In this document: one piece after another, positions 17,830 through 27,021 of the stretch
Layout of the letters: every line of letters starts with the position of its first letter
Position numbering within the stretch: position 1 is the first letter of the stretch
Assembly: GCF_030270605.1 (NCBI RefSeq)
Contig: NZ_BSYJ01000001.1
Span: forward strand, 310,001 to 374,000
Length of the DNA stretch: 64,000 nt
DNA from: Biformimicrobium ophioploci
GTDB taxonomy: Bacteria > Pseudomonadota > Gammaproteobacteria > Pseudomonadales > Cellvibrionaceae
Direction of reading: 5' to 3'
The notes under the pieces: generated by a model
Told to the model about the DNA's origin: nothing
The model's database searches: none
The model's input: only the letters and a program-made list of their open reading frames with translations
Translations under genes and position numbers: made by a program

Positions 17830-20052
17830 TCAACTGCCTCCAGCCGCCTTTTCATCACGGGCAGCACGGGCGGCGCGGGCCGCATGCAGTTTGCGGTAGC
17901 TGTCGACCAGGCGCAGGTGTTTATCCAGGCCTTCCATTTGCATATTGGTCGGGGTCAGGCCGTGGAAGCGCACACTGCCGTCCAGCGAACCGGTGACCGC
18001 CTTCATGGTATCCAATCCGAACATGCGCCGGAAGTTATCGATAAAGTCTGAAAGCTTTAGTTCTTCGTCCAGCGTCACCTCCAGCGCCGCCTGCAATGCC
18101 TGGTAAAACAGCCCGCGCTCGACGGTATTGTCATTGTATTGCAGATAGAGTTCCACCAGCTCCAGTGCTTCGTCGTGCTGCCCCAGCGCGAGGTAAATCA
18201 ACAGCTTGAGTTCCAGCACCGTCAACTGGCCCCAGACGGTATTCTCGTCGAACTCCACACCGATCAGGGTGATGATGTCGGTGTAGTTATCCAGCTGGCT
18301 TTCCTCCAATCGCTCCACCAAGGCTGCTAACTGTTCGTCATCGAGTCGGTGCAGGCTGAGAATATCCTCGCGATAATCCAGCGCCTTGTTGGTGTTATCC
18401 CAGATCAGGTCCTCCACCGGATACACCTCGGAATAATCCGGCACCAGGATGCGGCAGGCCGGTACGCCCAGGTCGTCGTAACTGGCGATATACACTTCCT
18501 TGCCCATATCCCTGAGGATCTCGAGCAGGTGATCCGCCTCCTGTGTATTCGTTTCCGTATGGTCGCCGGTGAAATCCCATTCACAGAATTCGAAATCGCT
18601 CTTCGCGCTGAAGAACCGCCACGACACCACGCCGGTGGAATCGATGAAGTGCTCCACATAATTATTCGGCTCGCGCACCGCCATGCTGTTGAATGTCGGT
18701 TGCGGTACATCATTCAGGCCCTCGAAGCTGCGGCCTTGCATCAATTCTGTGAGGCTGCGTTCGAGTGCCACATACATGCTCGGGTGCGCGCCGAATGAGG
18801 CGAACACACCTCCGGTACGCGGGTTCATCAGGGTGACGCACATCACCGGGAAGCGTCCGCCGAGAGAGGCATCCTTGACCAGGATCGGGAAACCCTGTTT
18901 TTCCAGTGCCTCGATCCCCTCGACAATATCCGGGTACTTCGCCAGCACCTCTGCGGGCACATCCGGCAGCGCCAGCTCTTCTTCGATGATGTGCTTTTTA
19001 ACGGCGCGCTCGAAAATTTCAGAAAGGCACTGCACCTGTGCTTCCTGTGCAGTGTTGCCTGCGCTCATGCCATTACTCAGGAACAGGTTTTCGATCAGAT
19101 TGGATGGGAAGTAAACCACTTCGCCATCGGACTGGCGCATGAATGGCAGCGAACAGATACCCCGGTCTCCGCGGCCGGAGTTGGTGTCGATCAGGCTCGA
19201 GCCGCGCAATTCGCCATCCGGGTTATAAATGGCGAGGCAGTGCGCATCGAGGATGCCATCCGGCAGGGCGTCATCCGGGCCCGGCACGAACCATTTTTCA
19301 TTCGGGTAATGCACAAATTCGGCATTGGCAATCTCCTCGCCGAAGAACTGGTCGTTGTAGAAGAAATTGCAGCTGAGTCGCTCGATAAACTCTCCCAGCG
19401 CGGAGCACAGCGCAGCCTCCTTGGTGGCGCCCTTGCCGTTGGTGAAGCACATGGGCGACGCCGCGTCGCGTACATGCAGGGACCAGACATGCGGCACGAT
19501 ATTGCGCCAGGACGCAATCTCGATCTTCATCCCCAGACCCGCGAGGATGCCGGTCATATTGGCGATGGTCTGCTCCAGCGGCAGGTCCTTGCCCTCGATG
19601 AACGTCTTGTGGTCAGCGTCCGGCTTGACCATCAGCAGCGCCTGCGCATCCTCGACCAGGTTTTCCACCGCCTCGATCTGGAACTCCGGTCCCGTCTGCA
19701 CCACCTTCTTCACCGTGCAGCGATCGATCGAGCGCAGGATACCGGCGCGGTCTTTTTCGGACAGGTCCTCCGGCAGCTCCACCTGGATCTTGAAGATCTG
19801 GTTGTAGCGGTTCTCCGGGTCGACGATGTTGTTCTGCGACAGGCGGATATTGTGCGTGGGGATATCCCGCGCCAGGCAATAGACCCGCACGAAATAGGCC
19901 GCGCACAGCGCCGATGACGCCAGGAAATAATCGAACGGGCTGGGCGCAGAGCCGTCGCCCTTATAACGAATCGGCTGATCGGTGATGACCGTAAAGTCGT
20001 CGAATTTGGCCTCCAGGCGGAGGTTGTCGAGAAAGTTGACGTTGATTTCCAT
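17830..20052 (-). CDS. OsmC-YcaO fusion protein
   Basis: A 740-residue cytoplasmic fusion. Residues 1-145 are an OsmC/YhfA-type domain with both conserved cysteines, C50 in SSALC and C112 in IDRC, as in thiol-dependent peroxidases. Residues about 160-560 form a YcaO domain with the ATP-binding signatures EFIER (221-225) and the glutamate/glutamine cluster ending EIFER (345-349). YcaO enzymes phosphorylate or cyclise peptide-backbone amides; E. coli YcaO is implicated in RimO-dependent methylthiolation of ribosomal protein S12. The C-terminal part is helical, TPR-like, and lacks the proline-rich PxPxP tail of azoline synthetases. No precursor-peptide or RimO gene is nearby. Function of the fusion is unknown. 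Confidence 0.88.
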   Translation of the reverse strand: MEINVNFLDNLRLEAKFDDFTVITDQPIRYKGDGSAPSPFDYFLASSALCAAYFVRVYCLARDIPTHNIRLSQNNIVDPENRYNQIFKIQVELPEDLSEKDRAGILRSIDRCTVKKVVQTGPEFQIEAVENLVEDAQALLMVKPDADHKTFIEGKDLPLEQTIANMTGILAGLGMKIEIASWRNIVPHVWSLHVRDAASPMCFTNGKGATKEAALCSALGEFIERLSCNFFYNDQFFGEEIANAEFVHYPNEKWFVPGPDDALPDGILDAHCLAIYNPDGELRGSSLIDTNSGRGDRGICSLPFMRQSDGEVVYFPSNLIENLFLSNGMSAGNTAQEAQVQCLSEIFERAVKKHIIEEELALPDVPAEVLAKYPDIVEGIEALEKQGFPILVKDASLGGRFPVMCVTLMNPRTGGVFASFGAHPSMYVALERSLTELMQGRSFEGLNDVPQPTFNSMAVREPNNYVEHFIDSTGVVSWRFFSAKSDFEFCEWDFTGDHTETNTQEADHLLEILRDMGKEVYIASYDDLGVPACRILVPDYSEVYPVEDLIWDNTNKALDYREDILSLHRLDDEQLAALVERLEESQLDNYTDIITLIGVEFDENTVWGQLTVLELKLLIYLALGQHDEALELVELYLQYNDNTVERGLFYQALQAALEVTLDEELKLSDFIDNFRRMFGLDTMKAVTGSLDGSVRFHGLTPTNMQMEGLDKHLRLVDSYRKLHAARAARAARDEKAAGGS

Positions 20053-20242
20053 GCGAGAATCGGGGTTCCGGGAAGATTAGTGGCGCTGTACGCCGATATA
20101 TGCGGACAAATAGAGCCGCGCATTATGCAGTTTTGCACAGACCGCGTCCCGAAGCGCTGCGCGCAGGACTGGTGAAGTTTTGACCGCCATACGCCAGCCG
20201 TGATTTGCCGGATTAGCGCTAGGCGCACCGCCGACGCTTGGG

Positions 20243-20248
20243 TATAAT
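20243..20248 (+). promoter_or_regulatory. -10 box of the tRNA-Arg promoter
   Basis: A perfect TATAAT stands 40 bp before the tRNA and is followed by a GC-rich discriminator, as in stringently controlled stable-RNA promoters. No convincing -35 box is seen at 17 bp spacing. Confidence 0.6.
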
Positions 20249-20287
20249 CCGCGCCCCAAACGTGAAAACCACGTTGGAATCAGTTTT

Positions 20288-20364
<77 letters not shown>

Positions 20365-20367
20365 TCT

Positions 20368-20404
20368 AAACGAAAAGGCCACCCATCGGGTGGCCTTTTC
20401 GTTT
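20368..20404 (+). terminator. tRNA-Arg intrinsic terminator
   Basis: A 17-bp perfect stem (arms 20368-20384 and 20388-20404, beginning AAACGAAAAGGCCACCC) around the loop ATC, with A-rich and T-rich bases forming the outer part. The 3' arm is also the beginning of the tandem repeat that follows. Confidence 0.9.
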
Positions 20405-20858
20405 AACCGCCTGATGCGGTTCCGTTGGTCCTCGTTCGAGCCGAGCGCCGCAGGCGCGAGACCAGCGAGCCCGCAGGGCGAAGCTAATCCTCCGCTGGAT
20501 GGGGTCAGAGATGAGTGGGGTCAGAGTCGTAGACTCTGACCCCTGATGTCATCGCGCGGCCTTTTTTGTTTAACCGCCTGGTGCGGTTCCGTTGGTCCTC
20601 GTTCGAGCCGAGCTCCTTAGGCGCGAGACCAGCGAGCCCGCAGGGCGAAGCTAATCCTCCATGGAAGGGGTCAGAGATGAATGGGGTCAGAGCGGCAGCT
20701 CTGACCCCTGATACAATCGGGTGGCCTTTTTCGTTTAACCGCCTGATGCGGTTCCGTTGGTCCTCGTTCGAGCCGAGCGCCACAGGCGCGAGACCAGCGA
20801 GCCCGCAGGGCGAAGCTAATTCTCCATGGAAGGGGTCAGAGTTAACGACTCTGACCCC
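20385..20858. repeat. three tandem copies of a 165-bp unit with internal palindromes
   Basis: Copies begin at 20385, 20551 and 20716 (period 165-166; the third ends near 20858). Each begins with a GGCCTTTTT-type tract and GTTTAACCGCCT, copied from the tRNA terminator's 3' arm, then a block that is nearly the same in all copies (TTCCGTTGGTCCTCGTTCGA, GCGAGACCAGCGAGCCCGCA), and ends in an inverted repeat GGGGTCAGAG...CTCTGACCCC. The palindromes are 20517-20543 (12-bp arms), 20683-20708 (11-bp arms) and 20832-20858 (11-bp arms). Arms vary beyond the first ten bases in a compensatory way, so the hairpins are conserved while their sequence drifts. No reading frame in the region looks coding. Confidence 0.9.
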
Positions 20859-20890
20859 GAAAGCACCCTCCCACTCGGCACCGTGGACCG

Positions 20891-22378
20891 CTATCCTTCT
20901 TCCCGAGTTGATCGAGAATACGCCTCAACGTTTCGCAGCAACTCGTCAAGATCACTTCGTCTGAAGACGCGCCCATTGGCAATGACCGTATCGATTGCCA
21001 GGGTGTTGGAGATGTCCTCTAGAGGATTCGCAGTAAGGAGAACCAGGTCGGCGAGCTTACCGTTCTCTACAGTACCCAGCAGATCTTCCTGCCCCCGGTA
21101 ACGCGCAGGACTTAGCGTAGCCGCCCGAAGCACATCCGCCTCGGTCATCCCCGCTTCGACCATGTATTGCAGTTCAGTATGCAGGCTGAAGCCCCAGATG
21201 ACGCCATACTCACCAGCGTCAGATCCCGCCATGACGGGAATGCCGGCCTCGTAGCTATCGCCGGCTACCTGAAACATCTTGCGGAAATATGGTTGCATCA
21301 CACGCTTGTAGTCCGGAATGTCACCGAAATAGGCCTCTTCAAGCCGCTCCCATATGACCACCTCCCCGCGAGGCACATATTTCAGATTTGGGTCTTCCCG
21401 CCACTCTCCTCTTTGCGACCGGATTCCGTTATAAAACGCCCAAATGTTAAGTGTCGGCACGCTCCAGGTGCCGTTGCCCGCAACGTGTGCGTAAACGCGT
21501 TGACATTCTTGCTCGTCAACGTCCTCAGCAAGCTCTAGCAACGCATGCCAAAAGTCGACGGGACGATCATAGGATTCAATGAGTTTGAGTCGCTGTACTT
21601 CTTCATTGGCGGAGCACTGTTCCAGGAAGCCCATGGCGTGTTCAATCGTTGAGTGCCCAGCATCAGAGGCCTCAGTGACCCGTACGGTAAGGGGCACTTC
21701 TCCTCCAAACTCGAGCCCTAGTTCCTTCGATTCGTCAGCCATCGCGAAATACGCTTCGCGATACATGCCACTGTAGACCTTTATGAGATCGACGCCTCTG
21801 CTCTTCAATAACCTTGCATAGCCACGTGCATGCTCTGCAGTTGCCGGGTTCTCAATTGCCGACGCCTCTACGCTGTCAGGACCGTTGGTGTAATAGCTTG
21901 AACCAGCAAGCCGCGGACCCACGAACTCGCCAGAAGCGATTTTTTGTCGCCAACCGTCGAACACATGAAACGCCGGGACGGGCTCCCCACAATCACCGCT
22001 CTCAAGATGGCAGTCTGCCGCCATACTCCTCGCACCGGTTACACCGTTTGCGATCAGGAGCGGCAACATCGCCTTGGTCGTGTCTTCAACGTCCGCCGTA
22101 TGGATATGCATATCCCAAAGCCCGGGAATCAGGTACTTGCCGGACCCGTCTATGACACTTGCGCCTGCCGGTGCGACTACATCAGAAGCAGCCCCTACCA
22201 CGGATATTTTGTCGCCGTCGATCACCACCGATTGGTGAGGAACCACCGAACCGGACCGTGTATCAATGACAGTTGTGTCCTGAATCAGCCAGATCTTGCT
22301 CTGGCCGGGCAAAGATCCTTGATCAGAACTGCATGCGAACAGGAAGAATGCGGTAACGAAGATAATAAGGCGTTTCAT
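20891..22378 (-). CDS. lipoprotein amidohydrolase (imidazolonepropionase-like)
   Basis: Metal-dependent hydrolase of the amidohydrolase superfamily exported as a lipoprotein, 495 residues. The signal peptide has the lipobox LFAC at about residue 15. The beta-sandwich strand region (VIDTRSGSV, VVIDGDKI) is followed by the metal ligands HIH in WDMHIH, a lysine in LIKVYSG that may be carbamylated, HSTIEHAMG, and the aspartate in AGSDAGEYG. Such proteins are often secreted peptidases or lactonases; substrate unknown. The start at 22378 gives a clean signal peptide. Base composition looks less GC-rich than the neighbours, and the gene is bracketed by GGGGTCAGAG palindromes on both sides, so it was probably acquired. 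Confidence 0.85.
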   Translation of the reverse strand: MKRLIIFVTAFFLFACSSDQGSLPGQSKIWLIQDTTVIDTRSGSVVPHQSVVIDGDKISVVGAASDVVAPAGASVIDGSGKYLIPGLWDMHIHTADVEDTTKAMLPLLIANGVTGARSMAADCHLESGDCGEPVPAFHVFDGWRQKIASGEFVGPRLAGSSYYTNGPDSVEASAIENPATAEHARGYARLLKSRGVDLIKVYSGMYREAYFAMADESKELGLEFGGEVPLTVRVTEASDAGHSTIEHAMGFLEQCSANEEVQRLKLIESYDRPVDFWHALLELAEDVDEQECQRVYAHVAGNGTWSVPTLNIWAFYNGIRSQRGEWREDPNLKYVPRGEVVIWERLEEAYFGDIPDYKRVMQPYFRKMFQVAGDSYEAGIPVMAGSDAGEYGVIWGFSLHTELQYMVEAGMTEADVLRAATLSPARYRGQEDLLGTVENGKLADLVLLTANPLEDISNTLAIDTVIANGRVFRRSDLDELLRNVEAYSRSTREEG

Positions 22379-22430
22379 GGGTCTCACCAATCAGTGAAAG
22401 TCGCAAAACTCTAACATGCCCGAGATGAAT

Positions 22431-22498
22431 GGGGTCAGAGCTGTCGCTCTGACCCCATCCACATTCGACTCGGCTCTGACCCCATCGACTCTGACCCC
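22431..22498. repeat. distal GGGGTCAGAG palindrome cluster
   Basis: One full inverted repeat, GGGGTCAGAG-6 bases-CTCTGACCCC (22431-22456), followed by two more CTCTGACCCC half-sites at 22474-22483 and 22489-22498. The flank GAGATGAATGGGGTCAGAG is shared with the second tandem copy at about 20673-20692, beyond the other end of the amidohydrolase gene. Such elements resemble REP/MITE-type sequences; no transposase is in the window. Confidence 0.85.
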
Positions 22499-22545
22499 AT
22501 TGATTCGTATAGTGGTTGGCATCGCATAAACGACCCGACTGAGCG

Positions 22546-23628
22546 ATGCAGAATAAAAACAAACGTACCGCCAATCACCTGACGGCGCTGCTCGATACCT
22601 GGTACCCGGAGCGCGATACACGCCGCTGGATACTCGGCACCGTGTACAAGACCTGCGGACCCAGTTACCGCAAGGCCGGCTCCATGATGCTTTGCGATGA
22701 CCTGGGCAAGTTCTACGGCCTGCTCAGTGGCGGCTGCCTGGAATCCGACATCCTGCGTCACGCCCAGAAAGTACTGGCCAGCGGGCAGGCCACCACGCTG
22801 CGCTACGATGGCGCCGACGAAGACGATATCTCTTTCCAGCTCGGGATCGGCTGCGGCGGGGAAGTTCACATCGCCCTGCAACTCATCACGCCCGAGAATA
22901 ACTACCTGCAGCTTGCAGAATTGCGGGCGCAGCTTTTACAGCGCAAAACCTGTATCTATCGCCAGAAAATTCCCGTTGATGGTGAGTCCCTCGCGCAGTT
23001 GACGGAAGACGCCCCTGACGACGTGGGTAAACTGTTTAACCCCGCTACGCGACGCTCGGTGCTTTCCTCAATCGACGGTGACCAGTGGCTGCTGTCAAGG
23101 ATTGCCCCGGCGCCACATATCCTGATTATGGGCGGCGGCATCGACGCACAGCCCATGGCCGAACAATTCAGGCTACAGGGCTGGGAGGTCAGCCTGTGCG
23201 ACCCGAGGCCGGCGAACGCGCGTCCGGCTTATTTCCCGGACTGTCACACCTATCGCTGCGCACCGGAAGCATTATCGCAACAACTCGACCTCGACAGCGT
23301 CGACGCGGCGGTGGTGATGAATCACAGCTTGCGGCTTGACGCTGCGGCAATTCGGCTGCTGCAACAGCGCCCGCTGCACTACCTCGGACTGCTCGGGCCA
23401 CTGAGCCGACGCGACCGGGTACTCTCACTTGCCGGCTTGCCTCCGGCAGCTGTGAACAGGCTCTGTGCCGGGATCTTGCGCGCCCCAATCGGCCTCGACC
23501 TGGGCGGCGAGTTACCGGAAAGCATAGCGCTGTCGACCTGTGCCGAAATTCACAGCATCCTGCATCGGGCTGATGCCCAGCCACTGAATAAAAAGCAAAC
23601 CGGCTTCGCACTCGAGGAGAGCGCGTGA
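22546..23628 (+). CDS. xdhC: XdhC family molybdenum cofactor maturation protein
   Basis: XdhC/CoxF proteins bind molybdenum cofactor, assist its sulfuration and insert it into molybdenum hydroxylases. The 360-residue product has the N-terminal XdhC/CoxI domain (SMMLCDDLGKFYGLLSGGC, residues about 45-65; LGIGCGGEV near 105) and a C-terminal Rossmann domain (MGGGIDAQPMA near 195; HS and LGPLSRR near 265-285). It opens an operon with overlapping genes for a MocA-like transferase and the two subunits of the likely target enzyme. Confidence 0.9.
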   Translation: MQNKNKRTANHLTALLDTWYPERDTRRWILGTVYKTCGPSYRKAGSMMLCDDLGKFYGLLSGGCLESDILRHAQKVLASGQATTLRYDGADEDDISFQLGIGCGGEVHIALQLITPENNYLQLAELRAQLLQRKTCIYRQKIPVDGESLAQLTEDAPDDVGKLFNPATRRSVLSSIDGDQWLLSRIAPAPHILIMGGGIDAQPMAEQFRLQGWEVSLCDPRPANARPAYFPDCHTYRCAPEALSQQLDLDSVDAAVVMNHSLRLDAAAIRLLQQRPLHYLGLLGPLSRRDRVLSLAGLPPAAVNRLCAGILRAPIGLDLGGELPESIALSTCAEIHSILHRADAQPLNKKQTGFALEESA

Positions 23629-24215
23629 GCAAGCTGGCTACCGTGGTACTCGCCGCCGGCGCCGCCAGTCGTTTTGGCCAATGCAAGCTGTTGCTGGCGC
23701 AGGACGGTAAAACACTACTGCAGCGCAGGGTCGACGCCGTACGTTCAGCCGGCCTGGCAGAGCCGGTTATTATCACCGGCGCCTGGCATGCGCGTGTGCA
23801 TGAAAACCATGCGGACCTGGACCTGCGCTTCAACCCGGACTGGGCGCAGGGCATTGGGGGTTCCATTGCATTTGCGATTACGCAGTTACCGGAAAGTGCC
23901 GAAGCGGTGCTGTTCCTGCTCGCGGACCAGGTCGCAGTGACAGCCGAGGACCTGCGTACACTGGTAAAACAGTGGGAACAGCACGGGGGAGTCGTAAGTG
24001 CTTTGTACCAGGGCGAACCTGGAGTACCCGCGATTTTCCCTCGCAGGCTGTTCGGCGAGCTGCTGCAGCTACACGGCGACCGCGGCGCGAAGAAATTACT
24101 GAACAACGATGGCGGCGATGCGATCTATGTGCCCATGGCAGGCGCCGCCATCGATATCGATACCACTGAAGACTGGAATAACTGGCTTGCGAACGGAGAA
24201 CAAGCATGGAGCTAA
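23625..24215 (+). CDS. mocA: MocA-like molybdenum cofactor cytidylyltransferase
   Basis: MobA-like NTP transferase, 196 residues, which in this context probably converts molybdopterin-Mo to the cytosine dinucleotide form used by xanthine-oxidase-family enzymes. The nucleotide-binding signature [15 protein letters not shown] is at residues 7-21, and [10 protein letters not shown] with the metal-binding aspartate is near residue 100. The GTG start overlaps the xdhC stop by 4 bp, and the gene overlaps the next by 10 bp. CTP rather than GTP specificity is inferred from the operon. Confidence 0.85.
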   Translation: MSKLATVVLAAGAASRFGQCKLLLAQDGKTLLQRRVDAVRSAGLAEPVIITGAWHARVHENHADLDLRFNPDWAQGIGGSIAFAITQLPESAEAVLFLLADQVAVTAEDLRTLVKQWEQHGGVVSALYQGEPGVPAIFPRRLFGELLQLHGDRGAKKLLNNDGGDAIYVPMAGAAIDIDTTEDWNNWLANGEQAWS

Positions 24216-24697
24216 CCGTTAACGGAGAGAAGCATCAGATTGATGCGGATGAAAACATGCCACTGTTGTGGGCACTGCGGGACTTGCTGCAATTGACCGG
24301 CACCAAGTTCGGTTGTGGTGCGGGCCTGTGCGGCGCCTGCACCGTGCATGCCGACGGCATGGCCATCCGCGCCTGCCTGACCCCGGTAAAAGCCGTTGCC
24401 GGCCAGCAGATCACCACCATCGAGGGCCTGTCCAGTGCTGGCGACCATCCACTGCAGGAAGCATGGATCAAACATAATGTGCCGCAATGCGGCTACTGCC
24501 AGGCCGGCCAGATCATGACCGCGGCTGCGTTTCTGGAAAAGAATCCTTCGCCCTCAGAAGCGGACATCAACCAGGCGATGAGCGGCAACCTTTGCCGCTG
24601 CGGTACCTACCCGCGTATCAAGGCCGCCATCAAGGACGCCGCTGCTTCCCACCCGGGCAAAGGGGACGAAATCAATGGGGGCGAAGTCAATGGATAA
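24206..24697 (+). CDS. (2Fe-2S) subunit of an Ior-type molybdenum hydroxylase
   Basis: Small electron-transfer subunit, 163 residues, with the N-terminal plant-ferredoxin-type cluster ([15 protein letters not shown], about residues 37-51, and the earlier [13 protein letters not shown]) and the helical second 2Fe-2S domain with CGYCQAGQ (about 95-102) and LCRCGTY (about 131-137). It is most like the alpha subunit of isoquinoline 1-oxidoreductase. It overlaps both neighbours. Confidence 0.92.
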   Translation: MELTVNGEKHQIDADENMPLLWALRDLLQLTGTKFGCGAGLCGACTVHADGMAIRACLTPVKAVAGQQITTIEGLSSAGDHPLQEAWIKHNVPQCGYCQAGQIMTAAAFLEKNPSPSEADINQAMSGNLCRCGTYPRIKAAIKDAAASHPGKGDEINGGEVNG

Positions 24698-26951
24698 CCG
24701 CAAAGGCATCGCGCTGGTCAGCCGGCGTAAATTCCTGCAACTGGCCGGCCTCAGTGGCGGCAGCCTGATCCTGGGCGCGAGCCTGCCGGGCTGGCAGCCT
24801 GCCTGGGCGAGTGGGCTCGAAGCAGACACCAAGCTGAATCTTTTTGTCAGTGTCGACTCCGATGACACCGTTTCCATCATCTGCCACCGCTCCGAAATGG
24901 GCCAGGGCATTCGCACCGGATTGCCCCAGGTGGTAGCCGATGAAATGGAAGCCGAGTGGGCCAAGGTCAAGGTGGTCCAGGGCCTCGGTGACAAGCGCTA
25001 CGGCAGCCAGAACACGGACGGTTCCCGCAGCGTGCGCCGCTTCTATGACACCATGCGCAAGATGGGCGCCAGCGCACGCACCATGCTGGAGGAGGCCGCG
25101 GCACAGCGCTGGTCTGTGCCGGTTGCCGAATGCGAGGCGCGTGCACACCGGGTGCACCACAAACCCAGTGGCAAATCGGCAAGCTTCGGCGAGCTGGCGG
25201 AACTGGCAGCCACCCAGAAAGTACCCGATGACGCATCGCTCAAGCTGAAACCTGCTGAAAGCTTTAAATATATCGGCAAACCGGTGCCGACCTATGACAC
25301 CCCGGACATGGTCACGGGCAAGGCCGTGTTCGGTCAGGATGTCGTCATCGACAATATGCTGATCGCCAGCATCGAGCGCGCACCCGTTCTCGGAAGCAAA
25401 CTGGAAAAACTCGATGACAAGGCGGCAAAAAAAATAACTGGTGTGATTGCGGTAGAACGGCTCGATGGCGGTATTGAGCCACCCCTGTTTCATCCGCTTT
25501 CAGGCGTAGCTGTACTGGCCACCAATACCTGGGCAACGATGCAGGGCCGCAAGGCGCTGAAGCTAAGCTGGAGCGATACGCCACATGCCCAACACGACAG
25601 TGCATCCTTTATCGAGACCCTGAAGCAGCGTGTTTCCGAACCGGGCAAGGTTATCACCCAACACGGCGATGCACAGAAAGCCCTGGAGGCTGCAGACAAG
25701 CGCCTGCAGGCCACCTATTCCGCGCCCTACCTTGCGCACGCCACCATGGAACCGGTGAGCGCCACTGCACTGGCGAAGGAAGATGGCTGCGAAATCTGGG
25801 CCTGTGTGCAGGACCCGCAATCGGTACAGGCACATGTGGGCACGGCGCTCGGCCTGCCCGCAGAAAAAATCAAAGTTAATGTCACCCTGCTTGGCGGCGG
25901 CTTCGGGCGCAAATCAAAACCGGACTTTGTGGTGGAAGCCGCATTACTGTCGAAAAAGACCGGGCGCCCGGTGAAAGTCGTCTGGAGTCGCGAGGACGAC
26001 ATCCACCACGATTACTACCACGCGGCCAGTGCGGCCTTTTTCGAAGCCGGTCTCGACAAAGATGGGAAAGTCAGCAGCTGGTTGCAACGCACTGCCTTTC
26101 CCTCGATCGGCGGAACCTTTGCACCCGGAGCGGATCATCCGGCCCCTTTCGAGCTGGACCTTGGCTTTGCCGATATGCCATTCGCAATCGACAATCGCCA
26201 GTGTGAAACCGCGCAGGCCGAATACCATACCCGCATCGGCTGGCTGCGCTCGGTGAGCAATATCCAGAATGCATTTGGTGTATGCAGCTTCGCCGACGAA
26301 GTCGCGCACGCTGCGGGGAGCAACCCGGAAGAGTTCCTGCTCGAACTGATTGGCCCAGACCGAAAGTTCGACCCGAGCCAGGGCGAATACAAATACAACA
26401 ACTATGGCGAGAGCCAGGAAAAATTCCCGGTAGATACCGCGCGACTCAAGGAAGTATTGCGCAGGACAGCCGCGAAAGCCGATCTATCATCAGTAGCAAA
26501 TGGCAGATCATCCGGCGAAGGCTGGGGCATCGCGGTGCATCGCAGTTTCCTATCCTACGTCGGTATCGCCACCAAGGTGCGCGTGCAAAACGGCAAGCTG
26601 GAAATACTGGAGATGCACTGCGTCTGCGATGTCGGCCTTGCTGTCAACCCGGACCGCGTGGAATCGCAGATGGAAGGCGCCATGGTATTCGGGCTTAGCC
26701 TGGCCCTGATGGGCGAGATAAAAATGGAAAAAGGCGCGGTCAGTAACAGTAATTTCCACGATTACCCATTGCTGCGCATCCAGCAGTGTCCTGCAATGTC
26801 GGTGGAAATCATTGCGTCCGAGGAACCACCCGCGGGCGTGGGTGAACCCGGCGTGCCGCCGGTTGCACCGAGTATCACCAACGCCATCTTTGCGGCAAGT
26901 GGTACGCGCATTCGAGACCTGCCGATCAATCGGCACCTGACGCTGGCTTGA
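24675..26951 (+). CDS. molybdopterin-binding subunit of an Ior-type hydroxylase
   Basis: Large catalytic subunit, 758 residues, of the xanthine-dehydrogenase/aldehyde-oxidase family with molybdenum in the cytosine dinucleotide cofactor. A twin-arginine signal ([11 protein letters not shown], about residues 16-26) indicates folded export, as in IorB-type two-subunit enzymes. Conserved segments include [24 protein letters not shown], and the C-terminal [17 protein letters not shown] with the presumed catalytic glutamate. The ATG at 24675 has AAGGGGA 8 bp upstream; 24690 is an alternative start. Electrons probably pass to a membrane cytochrome rather than NAD, since no FAD subunit is present. 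The substrate is unknown. Confidence 0.9.
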   Translation: MGAKSMDNRKGIALVSRRKFLQLAGLSGGSLILGASLPGWQPAWASGLEADTKLNLFVSVDSDDTVSIICHRSEMGQGIRTGLPQVVADEMEAEWAKVKVVQGLGDKRYGSQNTDGSRSVRRFYDTMRKMGASARTMLEEAAAQRWSVPVAECEARAHRVHHKPSGKSASFGELAELAATQKVPDDASLKLKPAESFKYIGKPVPTYDTPDMVTGKAVFGQDVVIDNMLIASIERAPVLGSKLEKLDDKAAKKITGVIAVERLDGGIEPPLFHPLSGVAVLATNTWATMQGRKALKLSWSDTPHAQHDSASFIETLKQRVSEPGKVITQHGDAQKALEAADKRLQATYSAPYLAHATMEPVSATALAKEDGCEIWACVQDPQSVQAHVGTALGLPAEKIKVNVTLLGGGFGRKSKPDFVVEAALLSKKTGRPVKVVWSREDDIHHDYYHAASAAFFEAGLDKDGKVSSWLQRTAFPSIGGTFAPGADHPAPFELDLGFADMPFAIDNRQCETAQAEYHTRIGWLRSVSNIQNAFGVCSFADEVAHAAGSNPEEFLLELIGPDRKFDPSQGEYKYNNYGESQEKFPVDTARLKEVLRRTAAKADLSSVANGRSSGEGWGIAVHRSFLSYVGIATKVRVQNGKLEILEMHCVCDVGLAVNPDRVESQMEGAMVFGLSLALMGEIKMEKGAVSNSNFHDYPLLRIQQCPAMSVEIIASEEPPAGVGEPGVPPVAPSITNAIFAASGTRIRDLPINRHLTLA

Positions 26952-26967
26952 GTAATAGCTGAGGAAA

Positions 26968-26995
26968 GGCCCGCATTGGTTTTTCCATGCGGGCC
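26968..26995. terminator. hairpin after the molybdenum hydroxylase operon
   Basis: GGCCCGCAT and ATGCGGGCC around a 10-base loop that contains the T run. It lies between convergent genes; there is no downstream T tract, so terminator function is tentative. Confidence 0.45.
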
Positions 26996-27021
26996 CTGAC
27001 CCTGCTCGCAGGCCGAGGCGG

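Noticed and set aside
20420-20450. T-arm-like CTCG-TTCGAGC-CGAG in each repeat, suggesting a tRNA fragment
   Set aside because: No acceptor, D or anticodon arm can be built around it; the resemblance to a T loop is too short to support a tRNA relic.
20385-20858. Possible CRISPR array
   Set aside because: Three copies of about 165 bp without short repeats and unique spacers, and no cas genes; it is a tandem duplication.
20566-20964. Plus-strand frame through the tandem repeats, encoding repeated NRLxRFRWSSFEPS
   Set aside because: The apparent protein repeat is only the consequence of the DNA repeats; there is no ribosome binding site and the unit length of 165 keeps the frame open by chance.
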